Assembly: GCA_037444625.1 (NCBI GenBank)
Contig: JBBIMA010000005.1
Span: 1-64,000, forward strand
DNA: 64,000 nt
Reading direction: 5' to 3'
Origin: DTHT01 sp037444625
GTDB lineage: Bacteria; Acidobacteriota; Terriglobia; Bryobacterales; Bryobacteraceae
Shown: positions 8,061-15,428 of the stretch, piece by piece
Layout of the letters: every line of letters starts with the position of its first letter
Position numbering within the stretch: the stretch's first letter is position 1
The notes under the pieces: generated by a model
The model's input: only the letters and a program-made list of their open reading frames with translations
Database searches by the model: none
What the model was told of the DNA's origin: nothing
Position numbers and translations under genes: made by a program

Positions 8061-9581
8061 ATGCACCGGCGGCAATTCCTGATCTCTCCTCTCGTTCCCG
8101 CAGCGGGCCCGCTGCTCGCCGCGCAGGGCGAAACGCGGAGCGCCGGTTTCCAGGCCGGCTTCGCCGAGCGCGACATCAGCCCGGAAATCGGCATGGAGCA
8201 GCCGGGCGGCTACGGCAAGTCCTACCACAAGTCCTTTCACGATCCCTGCAAGGTGCGGGCGGCGGTTTTCGACGATGGGACCAGAGCGGCCGCTCTGGTG
8301 GGACTGGACGCCCTGGCCGCCCCGCGCTACCTGGTCCAGGAGGCCCGCAGCCGGATCGCGGCGCGCTGCGGCATCCCGCCCGAGGCGGTGCTGATCGGCG
8401 CTTCGCACTCGCACTCCTCCGGCCCGATCGGAATGATTCGTCCCGGCGAGTACGATCACGCCCCGCCCCTGGTGCGCAAGCTGGCCTACGAGCACTCCAC
8501 CTGCGATCATCCCCGCTACGCCGAGCGCGTCACCGCCGAGATCGTCGCCGCCGTCTGCCAGGCCCACGCCGGACGCGCCCCGGCCCGCGCCTCCGTAGGC
8601 TTCGGCTACGAGTCCCAGGTCGCCTTCAACCGTCGCCTGCGCATGAGGAACGGGTTGTGCTGGAGTCACCCCGGGCAGGGCAATCCGGACATCATCGCTT
8701 ACGCCGGCCCCACCGACCCGCAGGTGGGCGTCATCGCCGTCTGGGACCGCCAGGGACGCCTGGGCGGCTGCGTCGTCCATTACGCCTGCCACGCCACCAC
8801 CAATCCCGGCGGTATCTCGGCCAACTGGATTTATTACCTGGAGCAAACCATTCGCGGGGTGCTCGGCCCCCAGGCCGTGGTCGTCTTTCTTCAGGGCGCC
8901 TGCGGCGATGTAACCCAGGTGGACAACCTGAGTCCCTACGCCCGGCCCTCCGGCGAGCAGTGGGCCCGGCTGGTGGGCGGGCGTGTGGGCGCCGAGGCGG
9001 TCAAGGTGCTGCTCAGCGCGCCGCAGGGCGAACTGATCCCGGTGGACTTCAAGCGAAGGATCTGGAAGATCCCGCGCCGCCGGCCCGCCCCCGAAAAGGT
9101 CGAGCGCGCCTACCGCCTGGCGGCGCAGGACCCCGCCGCCGTCGGCCAGACCGAATGGACCTTCGCCAAAGAGACCGTCCTGCTGGACGCCCTGCTGAAG
9201 GTCTCCCCCGAGGCGGAAGTGGAAGTGCAGGCCGTCCAACTGGGACCCGCGATCTTCTTGAGCAACCCGGCCGAGTTGTTCTGCCAACTGGGTCTGGCCA
9301 TCAAGGCCGGCAGCCCGTTTCCCTTCACCTTCCCGGTCGAACTGGCCAACGGCTGCGTGGGCTACGTGCCCACCGAAGAGGCCTTCGGGCCCCACGGCGG
9401 CGGCTACGAGACGCGCCTGACCAGCTACAGCAACCTGGCCGTCACGGCCGGCCACCAGATCGTCGAGGCCGCCTTGGAGCTGGCCGCGCAACTGAAGCCC
9501 GGCCCGGTTCCCGAGCCCCCCAAAGCGCCGCCCTTCCAGGCTCCCTGGTCCTACGGCAACGTCCCGCCGGAGATCTCCTAA
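8061..9581 (+). CDS. Neutral/alkaline ceramidase-like hydrolase, exported
   Basis: A 506-aa protein with an N-terminal signal region (RRQFLISP, then a hydrophobic stretch ending near LLAAQ). It resembles the N-terminal catalytic domain of neutral/alkaline non-lysosomal ceramidases, zinc amidases that hydrolyse N-acyl sphingosines. Visible features are the opening AGFAERDISP, the metal-binding SHSHSSGP (near 119) and HYACHATT, and FLQGACGDV at the place of the nucleophile region. Many soil-bacterial homologues may act on other amides or esters, so the substrate is open. Its stop overlaps the convergent Gfo/Idh stop by 4 bp. Confidence 0.8.
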   Translation: MHRRQFLISPLVPAAGPLLAAQGETRSAGFQAGFAERDISPEIGMEQPGGYGKSYHKSFHDPCKVRAAVFDDGTRAAALVGLDALAAPRYLVQEARSRIAARCGIPPEAVLIGASHSHSSGPIGMIRPGEYDHAPPLVRKLAYEHSTCDHPRYAERVTAEIVAAVCQAHAGRAPARASVGFGYESQVAFNRRLRMRNGLCWSHPGQGNPDIIAYAGPTDPQVGVIAVWDRQGRLGGCVVHYACHATTNPGGISANWIYYLEQTIRGVLGPQAVVVFLQGACGDVTQVDNLSPYARPSGEQWARLVGGRVGAEAVKVLLSAPQGELIPVDFKRRIWKIPRRRPAPEKVERAYRLAAQDPAAVGQTEWTFAKETVLLDALLKVSPEAEVEVQAVQLGPAIFLSNPAELFCQLGLAIKAGSPFPFTFPVELANGCVGYVPTEEAFGPHGGGYETRLTSYSNLAVTAGHQIVEAALELAAQLKPGPVPEPPKAPPFQAPWSYGNVPPEIS

Positions 9582-10699
9582 GCCGTGCCGGCCACTTCCT
9601 CCCAGGTGACGATCCGGCGCTCGTAGATCGCCCGCGTGCCCATGATCGCCTGGAGCGTGGAGCGCAAGGCCGACTCGGCGTCGTTCAGCGGCCGCCGGTT
9701 GCCGCTGCGGATGTTCTCGATGAAGGCCGCCAGCGACATGTAGTCGGCGCCGCGGCCGGCCTCGGGAACCTCCAGCTTGACGAGGCCCTTCTTGGTGCGC
9801 GGCTGCCAGGCTCCGGCCGGCAGGTCCACCGCCCCTTCGCTGCCGAAGACCAGCTCGCGAATGCCGGTGAAGCCCGGCGGGTCGAAATAGTGATGGCTGA
9901 AATTGACCCGCGCGCCGTTGGCGTACTCGAAAATCAGGCTGTAGTTGTCCATTACGGTGCGCCCGGGCGGCTCGTTGACGAACAGATTGGTGCCGCCCGA
10001 GGCCAGAGCGCGCACCGGATGCTCGCCGATCGCCCAACTGAACAGGTCCAGAATGTGGATGCCTTGGTCAATGAGAATGTCGCCGCACTTGGTCTTGTCG
10101 AAGTACCAGGGGATGGCGCGGGGCAGGTCCCCGCCGTGGCGGATGCCGTGGCACATCAGCACCTTGCCGATGCCGCCGCCGTGGATGAACTTCATGGCCG
10201 CGTTGCGGTTGGGGTCGTGGCGCAACTGGAAGCCGACCTGGAAGATCCCTTTGGCCTGGCGGGCCGCGTTCGCCACCATGCGGCAGTCCTCGGCCGTGAG
10301 AGCCAGCGGCTTCTCGGCGTAGAGGTGTTTGCCCACTTCCAGGATGGCGATGTCCAGGTCCTTGTGCGTGTAATCGGGCGTGGCCAGCACGACGGCGTCA
10401 ATCTCCTTCTGTTCGTCGAGCATGCGGCGGAAATCCGTCCACACGCGCGCCGAGCCTCCCGCCTCGGCCACCAGTCTGGCGGCCGCAGCCGCCCGTTCCT
10501 CGACGATGTCGCAGGTGGCCACCACCGCGACGCCGGGAACCTTCAGCATGTTGCGCAGCAGGAACGTCCCCCGGTTGCCCGTGCCTACGAAGGCCACCCG
10601 GATCACCTCCCCGGCCGCCTGCGCCCTCAGGATCGCCGGCGCCGCGGCCGCGGAGGAAAGCTGAAACAGTTTACGACGCGTCAGTTCAAACTCTGGCAT
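9578..10699 (-). CDS. Gfo/Idh/MocA family oxidoreductase with signal-like N-terminus
   Basis: A 373-aa NAD(P)-dependent dehydrogenase-type protein. The leader (TRRKLFQLSS followed by alanines) looks Tat-like. The nucleotide-binding turn AFVGTGNRG, the EKP motif (YAEKPLAL) and the catalytic-domain histidine (DQGIHILDL) are present. A GAGG Shine-Dalgarno precedes the ATG. It is divergent from the DegT-Gfo-NagB operon, with the two -10 boxes superimposed, so co-regulation with that sugar operon is plausible. Substrate unknown. Confidence 0.88.
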   Translation of the reverse strand: MPEFELTRRKLFQLSSAAAAPAILRAQAAGEVIRVAFVGTGNRGTFLLRNMLKVPGVAVVATCDIVEERAAAAARLVAEAGGSARVWTDFRRMLDEQKEIDAVVLATPDYTHKDLDIAILEVGKHLYAEKPLALTAEDCRMVANAARQAKGIFQVGFQLRHDPNRNAAMKFIHGGGIGKVLMCHGIRHGGDLPRAIPWYFDKTKCGDILIDQGIHILDLFSWAIGEHPVRALASGGTNLFVNEPPGRTVMDNYSLIFEYANGARVNFSHHYFDPPGFTGIRELVFGSEGAVDLPAGAWQPRTKKGLVKLEVPEAGRGADYMSLAAFIENIRSGNRRPLNDAESALRSTLQAIMGTRAIYERRIVTWEEVAGTA

Positions 10700-10716
10700 G
10701 AGGACCTCACCCCATG

Positions 10717-10723
10717 TATGCTA
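10717..10723. promoter_or_regulatory. Superimposed divergent -10 boxes (TATGCT plus, TAGCAT minus)
   Basis: The 7-bp string TATGCTA reads TATGCT on plus (toward the DegT operon) and TAGCAT on minus (toward the Gfo/Idh gene). Polymerase could occupy only one direction at a time. Confidence 0.4.
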
Positions 10724-10779
10724 CAAAGAAACCGAGCCGGTTGCGCGCCGTCGAGCCCGACCGGCCGGAGGAGAATCCT

Positions 10780-12087
10780 ATGGCGAAGCTGGCCATCGAA
10801 GGCGGTCCCAAGGCGGTCACCAATCGGCTCACCCTGTGGCCGCAGTTCGACGAGAAGGCTATCCAGGCGGTCGTCGAGGTACTGCGCTCGGGCAAGGTCA
10901 ACTACTGGACCGGGCGCAAGGGCATGGAGTTCGAAAGCAAGTTCGCCCAGTGGCAGGGCAGCCGTTACGCCGTGGCGGTCTCCAGCGGCACCGCCGCCCT
11001 GCATGTGGCCCTCAGCGCCCTGGGCATCGGTCCGGGCGACGAGGTGATCGTCCCCAGTTACACCTTCATCGCCACCAGCTTCGCCGTGGTGCAGGCCGGG
11101 GCCGTCCCCCGCTTCGCTGACGTCAATCTCGAAGACCACTGCCTGAGCGTCGAGTCCGCCGAACGCCTGGTCAACGAGCGTACCCGCGCCGTCATCCCGG
11201 TGCATCTCTACGGCAACGTCTGCGACATGGATCCCCTGCTGGCTTTCGCCCGCCACTACGGCCTGCGGGTGGTCGAGGATAACGCGGAAGCCTTCGGGGG
11301 CGCCTACAAGGGCCGCAAGACGGGAACCCTGGGCGACATCGCGGCCTGCAGCTTCTGCCAGAACAAGACCTTCACCACGGGCGGCGAGGGCGGCATGGTC
11401 ACCACCGACGACGAGGAGCTGGCCTGGCGGGCGCGCAGCTTCCGCGACCACGGCTACGACGTCAAGGAGCGGCTCAACCTGCTGGCACTCGAACAGAAGC
11501 TGCCCTACATCCACAACATGGTGGGCTGGAACTACCGCATGACCGAAATGCAGGCCGCCATCGGCCTGGCGGAGCTCGAGCGCCTCGACTCCTGGAACCT
11601 GCCCGCCCGGCGCCGCAACGCCTACATCCTGATCAACGCCCTGCGGCAGCGGCCGGAGTATGTCCGGTTCTTCCCGGTGGACACCCCGGAGCGGCAGAAC
11701 GGCTGGTATGCGCTGGCGTTTTCACTGGCGATCGAGAAGATGAACTGCACCATCCAGCAGTTCGTCCAGGCCGCCGCCGCCGAGGGCGCGCCCTGCTGGA
11801 AGGTTTTCTGGCCCCAGTGCCATACCGAGCGGGCCTTCCGGGAACACAACGCCTTCGGCCGCTCTCAGTTTCCCTTCCGCTCCCGGGAGTACGCCGATCC
11901 GGCCAGCGTGGACTACTCGCGGGTGGAGGTGCCCAACGCGCTCTGGCACGAGACCCACACCTTCACCTGCTTCGCCTACCCCACCTTCAGCGAGGAGGAT
12001 ATGCAGCAGATCGCGCAGGCCCTGCTCAAGGTGATTGACGCCTACGCCCGGCGGCCGGTGGCGGTGGGAGGGGCGGATGTCGCCTGA
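10780..12087 (+). CDS. DegT/DnrJ/EryC1/StrS family PLP aminotransferase
   Basis: A 435-aa fold-type I aminotransferase of the sugar class, which transfers an amino group to a keto-sugar. Visible landmarks are SSGTAALH near 68-75 (cofactor phosphate binding), the EDNAEAFGG strand near 166-174 and the PLP lysine K196 in QNKTFTTGGEGG. The start follows a strong GGAGGAG site. The next gene, a Gfo/Idh dehydrogenase, overlaps its end by 11 bp. In known amino-sugar pathways a dehydrogenase makes the keto-sugar that such an enzyme aminates, so this operon probably makes or breaks an amino sugar. Confidence 0.92.
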   Translation: MAKLAIEGGPKAVTNRLTLWPQFDEKAIQAVVEVLRSGKVNYWTGRKGMEFESKFAQWQGSRYAVAVSSGTAALHVALSALGIGPGDEVIVPSYTFIATSFAVVQAGAVPRFADVNLEDHCLSVESAERLVNERTRAVIPVHLYGNVCDMDPLLAFARHYGLRVVEDNAEAFGGAYKGRKTGTLGDIAACSFCQNKTFTTGGEGGMVTTDDEELAWRARSFRDHGYDVKERLNLLALEQKLPYIHNMVGWNYRMTEMQAAIGLAELERLDSWNLPARRRNAYILINALRQRPEYVRFFPVDTPERQNGWYALAFSLAIEKMNCTIQQFVQAAAAEGAPCWKVFWPQCHTERAFREHNAFGRSQFPFRSREYADPASVDYSRVEVPNALWHETHTFTCFAYPTFSEEDMQQIAQALLKVIDAYARRPVAVGGADVA

Positions 12088-13129
12088 GCGGAAAGTGGCC
12101 TGGGGGGTGGTGGGGTCGGGGGGCATCGCGCTAAGGCGAACAATTCCTGAGGGAATTGTTCCGGCCGACAACGCCCGCCTGGCCGTCCTCTACGACCTCG
12201 ACCCACAGATCAACCGCCGGGCGGCCGAGCGCTTCGGCGCACGCCCCGCCGCCAGTCTGGAAGAGCTGCTGGCCTCCGAGGCGGAGGCGGTTTACCTGGC
12301 CACTCCCGTGCACGCCCATCGCGAGCAGGCGCTGGCCTGCGCCCGCGCCGGCAAGCACGTGCTGTGCGAAAAGCCCCTGGGTCTGACCGTGGCCGAGGCC
12401 GAAGAGATGGTGGCGGCCTGCCGCCGGGCCGGCATCCTGCTGGGCACGGCCTTCATGATGCGCTTCCACGCCCAACACCAGGCCGCCCTGCAATGGATCC
12501 GCCAAGGCCGCCTGGGCCGGCCGGTCTACGCCCGCGCCCAGCTTTCCTGCTGGTACCCGCCCCTGCCCGGCGCCTGGCGGCAGGATCCCGCCCTGGGCGG
12601 CGGCGGCGCCCTGATGGATATGGGCGGCCACTGCCTGGATCTGCTGGAAATGTTCTTCGGCCCGGTGCGCCGCCTGAGCTGTTTCGCCGCCCGCGCCGTG
12701 CACCCCTATGCGGTCGAGGACGGGGCGACGGTGCTCGTCGAGTTCGCCAACGGCGCGCTGGGCACGGTGGACACGTTCTTCTCGGTCCCCGACGAGGCGA
12801 GCGACAACGTACTGGAACTGTACGGCTCGGAAGGCTCGATCCTGGCCCGCGGCACCATCGGCCAGGGCAGCCGGGGCGTGATGACGGCCCGCCTGCCCGC
12901 CGGCCCGGGCGCCTATGACGCGCAGCAGGCGCGCCCCGCCGGCGGCGCCCTGGAGATCGCGCCCGAGCCGGTGAACCCCTACCGGGCCGAGATCGAAGAG
13001 TTCAGCCGGGCGGTCCTCGAGGGCCGTGCGCCCGCCGTCACCGGCGAAGACGGCCTGCGCAACCAGAGGCTCCTGGCCGCCTGCTACGAATCGGCGCGCA
13101 CCGCTCGCGCCGTGGAGGTGCAACCGTGA
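12077..13129 (+). CDS. Gfo/Idh/MocA family oxidoreductase in amino-sugar operon
   Basis: A 350-aa cytoplasmic dehydrogenase-type protein without a signal peptide: GVVGSGGIA nucleotide-binding turn, CEKPLGLT motif, and GGHCLDLLEMFFG in the second domain. The ATG follows GGGAGGGG and lies inside the end of the aminotransferase gene; its stop overlaps the next start as GTGA. It probably oxidises or reduces the sugar handled by its two operon partners. Codons 21-29 are unusually AT-rich and form a perfect 10-bp-arm inverted repeat (separate entry). Confidence 0.9.
   Translation: MSPERKVAWGVVGSGGIALRRTIPEGIVPADNARLAVLYDLDPQINRRAAERFGARPAASLEELLASEAEAVYLATPVHAHREQALACARAGKHVLCEKPLGLTVAEAEEMVAACRRAGILLGTAFMMRFHAQHQAALQWIRQGRLGRPVYARAQLSCWYPPLPGAWRQDPALGGGGALMDMGGHCLDLLEMFFGPVRRLSCFAARAVHPYAVEDGATVLVEFANGALGTVDTFFSVPDEASDNVLELYGSEGSILARGTIGQGSRGVMTARLPAGPGAYDAQQARPAGGALEIAPEPVNPYRAEIEEFSRAVLEGRAPAVTGEDGLRNQRLLAACYESARTARAVEVQP
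12138..12161. repeat. Perfect inverted repeat, 10-bp arms, inside a Gfo/Idh coding region
   Basis: GAACAATTCC and GGAATTGTTC flank the tetranucleotide TGAG. The stretch uses ACA, ATT, CCT and GTT codons that are uncommon in this GC-rich window. It could form an mRNA hairpin about 60 nt after the start codon or serve as a dimeric-protein binding site. Confidence 0.7.
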
Positions 13130-14082
13130 CGATTGATCTGCGCAGCACGCTGAAAGGTTCCCTGCTGGAGCACTTCTTCCCCGCCGGTTGGGATCTGAAC
13201 CGGATCGAGGCCTGTTGCAGCCATCCCCCGGAGGCGGTGCTCGAGCGCCAGCCCTGGTGGCATCCCGCCTTCGAGCCGGTCCCCTGCCGCACGCTGGCCG
13301 ACTTCGACACCATGCTCGGTCACGAAATCGCCCTGCGCATCCGCCAGGCGCGCGAGGCGCGTCGCAAGCTGGCCCTGATCCTGCCCGTCGGTCCGATGGG
13401 AATGTACCGCTGGGCGGTCTACTTCCTGAAGGAATGGGGCGTGCCCTGCGACCACGTCTACGGCTTCAACATGGACGAGTGGAGCGACGCCGAAGGCAAC
13501 ACGCTGCCGCCCGACAACCCCGGCGCCTTCCGCTACGCCATGCAGGAGGCCTTCTACGGCCCGCTGGGCGAGCTGACCGTGCCCGAGCCGCAGCGGCACT
13601 TCGCCACGCGCGAGATGCTGCCCGCCTATCCCGAGCGCATCGCCGCCCTGAAAGCCGAAGGCGCGCAATTGATCGTGATCTTCGGCATCGGCCGCGTCTT
13701 TCATATCGCTTTCTGGGAGCCGCATTTCGCCGCCGAATTCTCCAGCGACGAGGAATGGAAGCGGCAGACCCACCGGCTGGGAGCCAAGCTGCACCCCCTC
13801 ACCGTCGAGCAGAACGCCATCACCAGCTTCAAGAGCCGTACGACCTTGGTGCCCGCCTGCGCCAACACCATCGGCCCCGGCTTGTTCCTCCAGGCCGACC
13901 GCATCATCGGCGGCGCCGACGGCGCCCTGGGCCGCGGCATGCAGTGGCAGGGCATGAGCCTCTGGGTCACGCTGCGCTACGGGCCGGACCGCTGGGTGCC
14001 CTCGAGCTGGATGCCCACCCTGCCCGGACGGCTGTTCTTCCTCCAGGAGCTCGCCGGACCGCTGACGGCCGAATGCAACTGA
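13126..14082 (+). CDS. NagB-like (glucosamine-6-phosphate deaminase/isomerase family) protein, divergent active site
   Basis: A 318-aa protein resembling NagB, longer than the ~266 aa of E. coli. The VGPMGMYRWA phosphate-loop region and FNMDEW align with the NagB segments holding catalytic Asp72, here D117. The triad segment GIGRVFHIAFWEP keeps H193 and E198 (E. coli His143, Glu148) but has V191 where Asp141 should be. An APC-type tail (NTIGPGLFLQAD) follows. It starts with GTG in a 4-bp overlap with the preceding gene. It may deaminate or isomerise the amino sugar of this operon, or act on a non-cyclising substrate. Confidence 0.72.
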   Translation: MTIDLRSTLKGSLLEHFFPAGWDLNRIEACCSHPPEAVLERQPWWHPAFEPVPCRTLADFDTMLGHEIALRIRQAREARRKLALILPVGPMGMYRWAVYFLKEWGVPCDHVYGFNMDEWSDAEGNTLPPDNPGAFRYAMQEAFYGPLGELTVPEPQRHFATREMLPAYPERIAALKAEGAQLIVIFGIGRVFHIAFWEPHFAAEFSSDEEWKRQTHRLGAKLHPLTVEQNAITSFKSRTTLVPACANTIGPGLFLQADRIIGGADGALGRGMQWQGMSLWVTLRYGPDRWVPSSWMPTLPGRLFFLQELAGPLTAECN

Positions 14083-14099
14083 ACCGGCGCCGCCCCGCC

Positions 14100-15116
14100 T
14101 CAGGAGGCGAACTCCAGCCGCTCTCCCCCGCGGCGGCGCGATTCCACCATCAGGCGCGTCAGCCGGACGGCGGCGGCGGATTCCTCGGGCGGGCATAGCG
14201 CGGGCCAGGCGTTCTCGCGGCAGCACTTCAGGAAGTACTCGATCTCGGCTTGATACCAGTCGCCGCCGTCCTCAGCCAGCGATTCCACGGCGCCGTCGGC
14301 CCGGTACCAGGTGGCCGGCGGCCCCGCCGAGCTGTACTCCACCGTGCCGCCGTCGCCCACCACCGTGTACTCCATCGAGAACGGATAGCCGCCCACGTGA
14401 TGCCAGCCGCCGCTCACCGCTACGAAGCCCGTCCCCGGGTATTCCAACTGCGCCAGAATCGTGTCCATGCCGCGCGCCAGGTCTTCGTGGCCGACCGCCC
14501 AGACCGCCCGCGGCGGCCCGAACAGGTGCAGGCACATGTCCACGTCGTGGATCAACAGGTCGAACACCCCGCCGCCGCTCTGGGAGGCGTCGAACTCCCA
14601 AGGTCCCCAGGTGGGCGCGGCGCAGCGCCGCCGGAACAGAGCCGAGCGCACCGCGCCCAACTTGCCGCCCCGCACCAGTTCGGCCAGCGCACGGTAGCTG
14701 GGAATGAAGCGCACCACCTGGGCCGCCATGAGCACGCGCCCCTGCCGGCGCGCCTCCGCGATCATCCGGTCGCAGGCGGCGCCCTCCAGCGCCATGGGCT
14801 TTTCCACCAGCACGTGCTTGCCCGCGGCCAGGGCGGCCAGCGCGGCGGGCGCGTGCAGGTGCGTGGGCAGGCAGATGTCCACCGCCTCGATCTCCCCGTC
14901 CGCGGCCACCTCCTGGATGCTGCGGTATCTCTTCAGGCCGGAAAAATCCAGGCGCTCGCCGGGCCCGCCGATGTTGCCCTGGATCGAGCTGAGGTCGCCC
15001 GAGAGGCGCTGCTCGTCCTGGTCCATCACCGCCGTCAGTTCCGCCCCGGGAAGCCTCCGCCAAGCTTTCAAATGCGTGCTGCCCATGAATCCCAAGCCGA
15101 GTACCGCGATCCGCAT
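14100..15116 (-). CDS. Gfo/Idh/MocA family oxidoreductase
   Basis: A 338-aa cytoplasmic dehydrogenase-type protein: VLGLGFMGSTH nucleotide-binding turn, VEKPMALE motif and LLIHDVDMCLHLFG in the second domain. It converges on the NagB-like gene with a 17-bp gap. The ATG has no Shine-Dalgarno and follows TAGGAT by 6 nt. A plus-strand terminator lies 70 bp upstream of its start, so read-through from the sugar operon would be antisense to the whole gene. Confidence 0.9.
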   Translation of the reverse strand: MRIAVLGLGFMGSTHLKAWRRLPGAELTAVMDQDEQRLSGDLSSIQGNIGGPGERLDFSGLKRYRSIQEVAADGEIEAVDICLPTHLHAPAALAALAAGKHVLVEKPMALEGAACDRMIAEARRQGRVLMAAQVVRFIPSYRALAELVRGGKLGAVRSALFRRRCAAPTWGPWEFDASQSGGGVFDLLIHDVDMCLHLFGPPRAVWAVGHEDLARGMDTILAQLEYPGTGFVAVSGGWHHVGGYPFSMEYTVVGDGGTVEYSSAGPPATWYRADGAVESLAEDGGDWYQAEIEYFLKCCRENAWPALCPPEESAAAVRLTRLMVESRRRGGERLEFAS

Positions 15117-15122
15117 AGTGGC

Positions 15123-15128
15123 ATCCTA
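15123..15128 (-). promoter_or_regulatory. -10 box TAGGAT, leaderless start of Gfo/Idh gene
   Basis: On the minus strand TAGGAT is followed by six bases and then the ATG, with no Shine-Dalgarno. Confidence 0.5.
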
Positions 15129-15188
15129 CCACCGAAACCAGAGGACGGTTCGCCATCGGCTTTCCCTTCGCCGGAAGGGCCCGCTCGG

Positions 15189-15208
15189 CCGCCCGCGGGC
15201 GGTTTTTT
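15189..15208 (+). terminator. Intrinsic terminator on plus strand with no sense gene just upstream
   Basis: CCGCC-CGCG-GGCGG is followed by six T. The nearest upstream plus-strand gene ends 1.1 kb away, beyond the whole antiparallel Gfo/Idh gene. It may end a long antisense 3' UTR or insulate the riboswitch promoter that starts 3 bp later. Confidence 0.7.
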
Positions 15209-15210
15209 CG

Positions 15211-15239
15211 TTGTAATTTCCTCCGCCCGGTGATATGCT
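15211..15239 (+). promoter_or_regulatory. Sigma-70-type promoter TTGTAA-N17-TATGCT for the SAM-II leader
   Basis: A -35-like TTGTAA and a -10-like TATGCT are separated by exactly 17 bp. The predicted start of transcription (15246-15247) falls at the 5' end of the riboswitch P1 stem. Confidence 0.7.
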
Positions 15240-15245
15240 GAAGGA

Positions 15246-15325
15246 GACGTGGATTGATTTAGGGCCTTCAGCCTCGGAGGCCTGGCTACTTGCAACCACG
15301 TTAAAAAAGTGCTAAAGGCAATCGG
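15246..15325 (+). promoter_or_regulatory. SAM-II (metA-type) riboswitch aptamer
   Basis: The RNA has the SAM-II layout. The P1 stem pairs ACGUGG (15247-15252) with CCACGU (15296-15301). The loop holds the conserved UGAUUU (15255-15260) and UUGCAA (15290-15295). An A-rich segment leads to the conserved GCUAAA (15311-15316), whose following AGGC can pair back to a GCCU in the loop as the P2 pseudoknot. An extra hairpin (GGCCU/AGGCC) is inserted in the loop. SAM-II aptamers normally sense S-adenosylmethionine ahead of methionine genes. Here a terminator and a small unknown gene follow. Confidence 0.85.
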
Positions 15326-15335
15326 CAAACACGAT

Positions 15336-15375
15336 CCCGCTCCTCAGCCCTGAACGCTCGGGCTCCGGGTTTTTT
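15336..15375 (+). terminator. Terminator following the SAM-II aptamer (expression platform)
   Basis: AGCCC/GGGCT, extended by CCCG/CGGG across an internal loop, is followed by six T (15370-15375). It lies between the aptamer and the next start codon, which fits transcription attenuation rather than simple translational control. Confidence 0.7.
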
Positions 15376-15428
15376 CGTCTTCCGGGCCGGTTGCCTGTGC
15401 GGCGGCGATGCCCCGCACGGGAGGAAGC

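Noticed and set aside
15246..15375. SAM-I (S-box), 6S RNA or SRP RNA at this place
   Set aside because: GCAACC and GUGCUAA first suggested an S-box, but the P1 pairing ACGUGG/CCACGU with UGAUUU and UUGCAA in the loop fits SAM-II. The long double stem of 6S and the SRP tetraloop motifs are absent.
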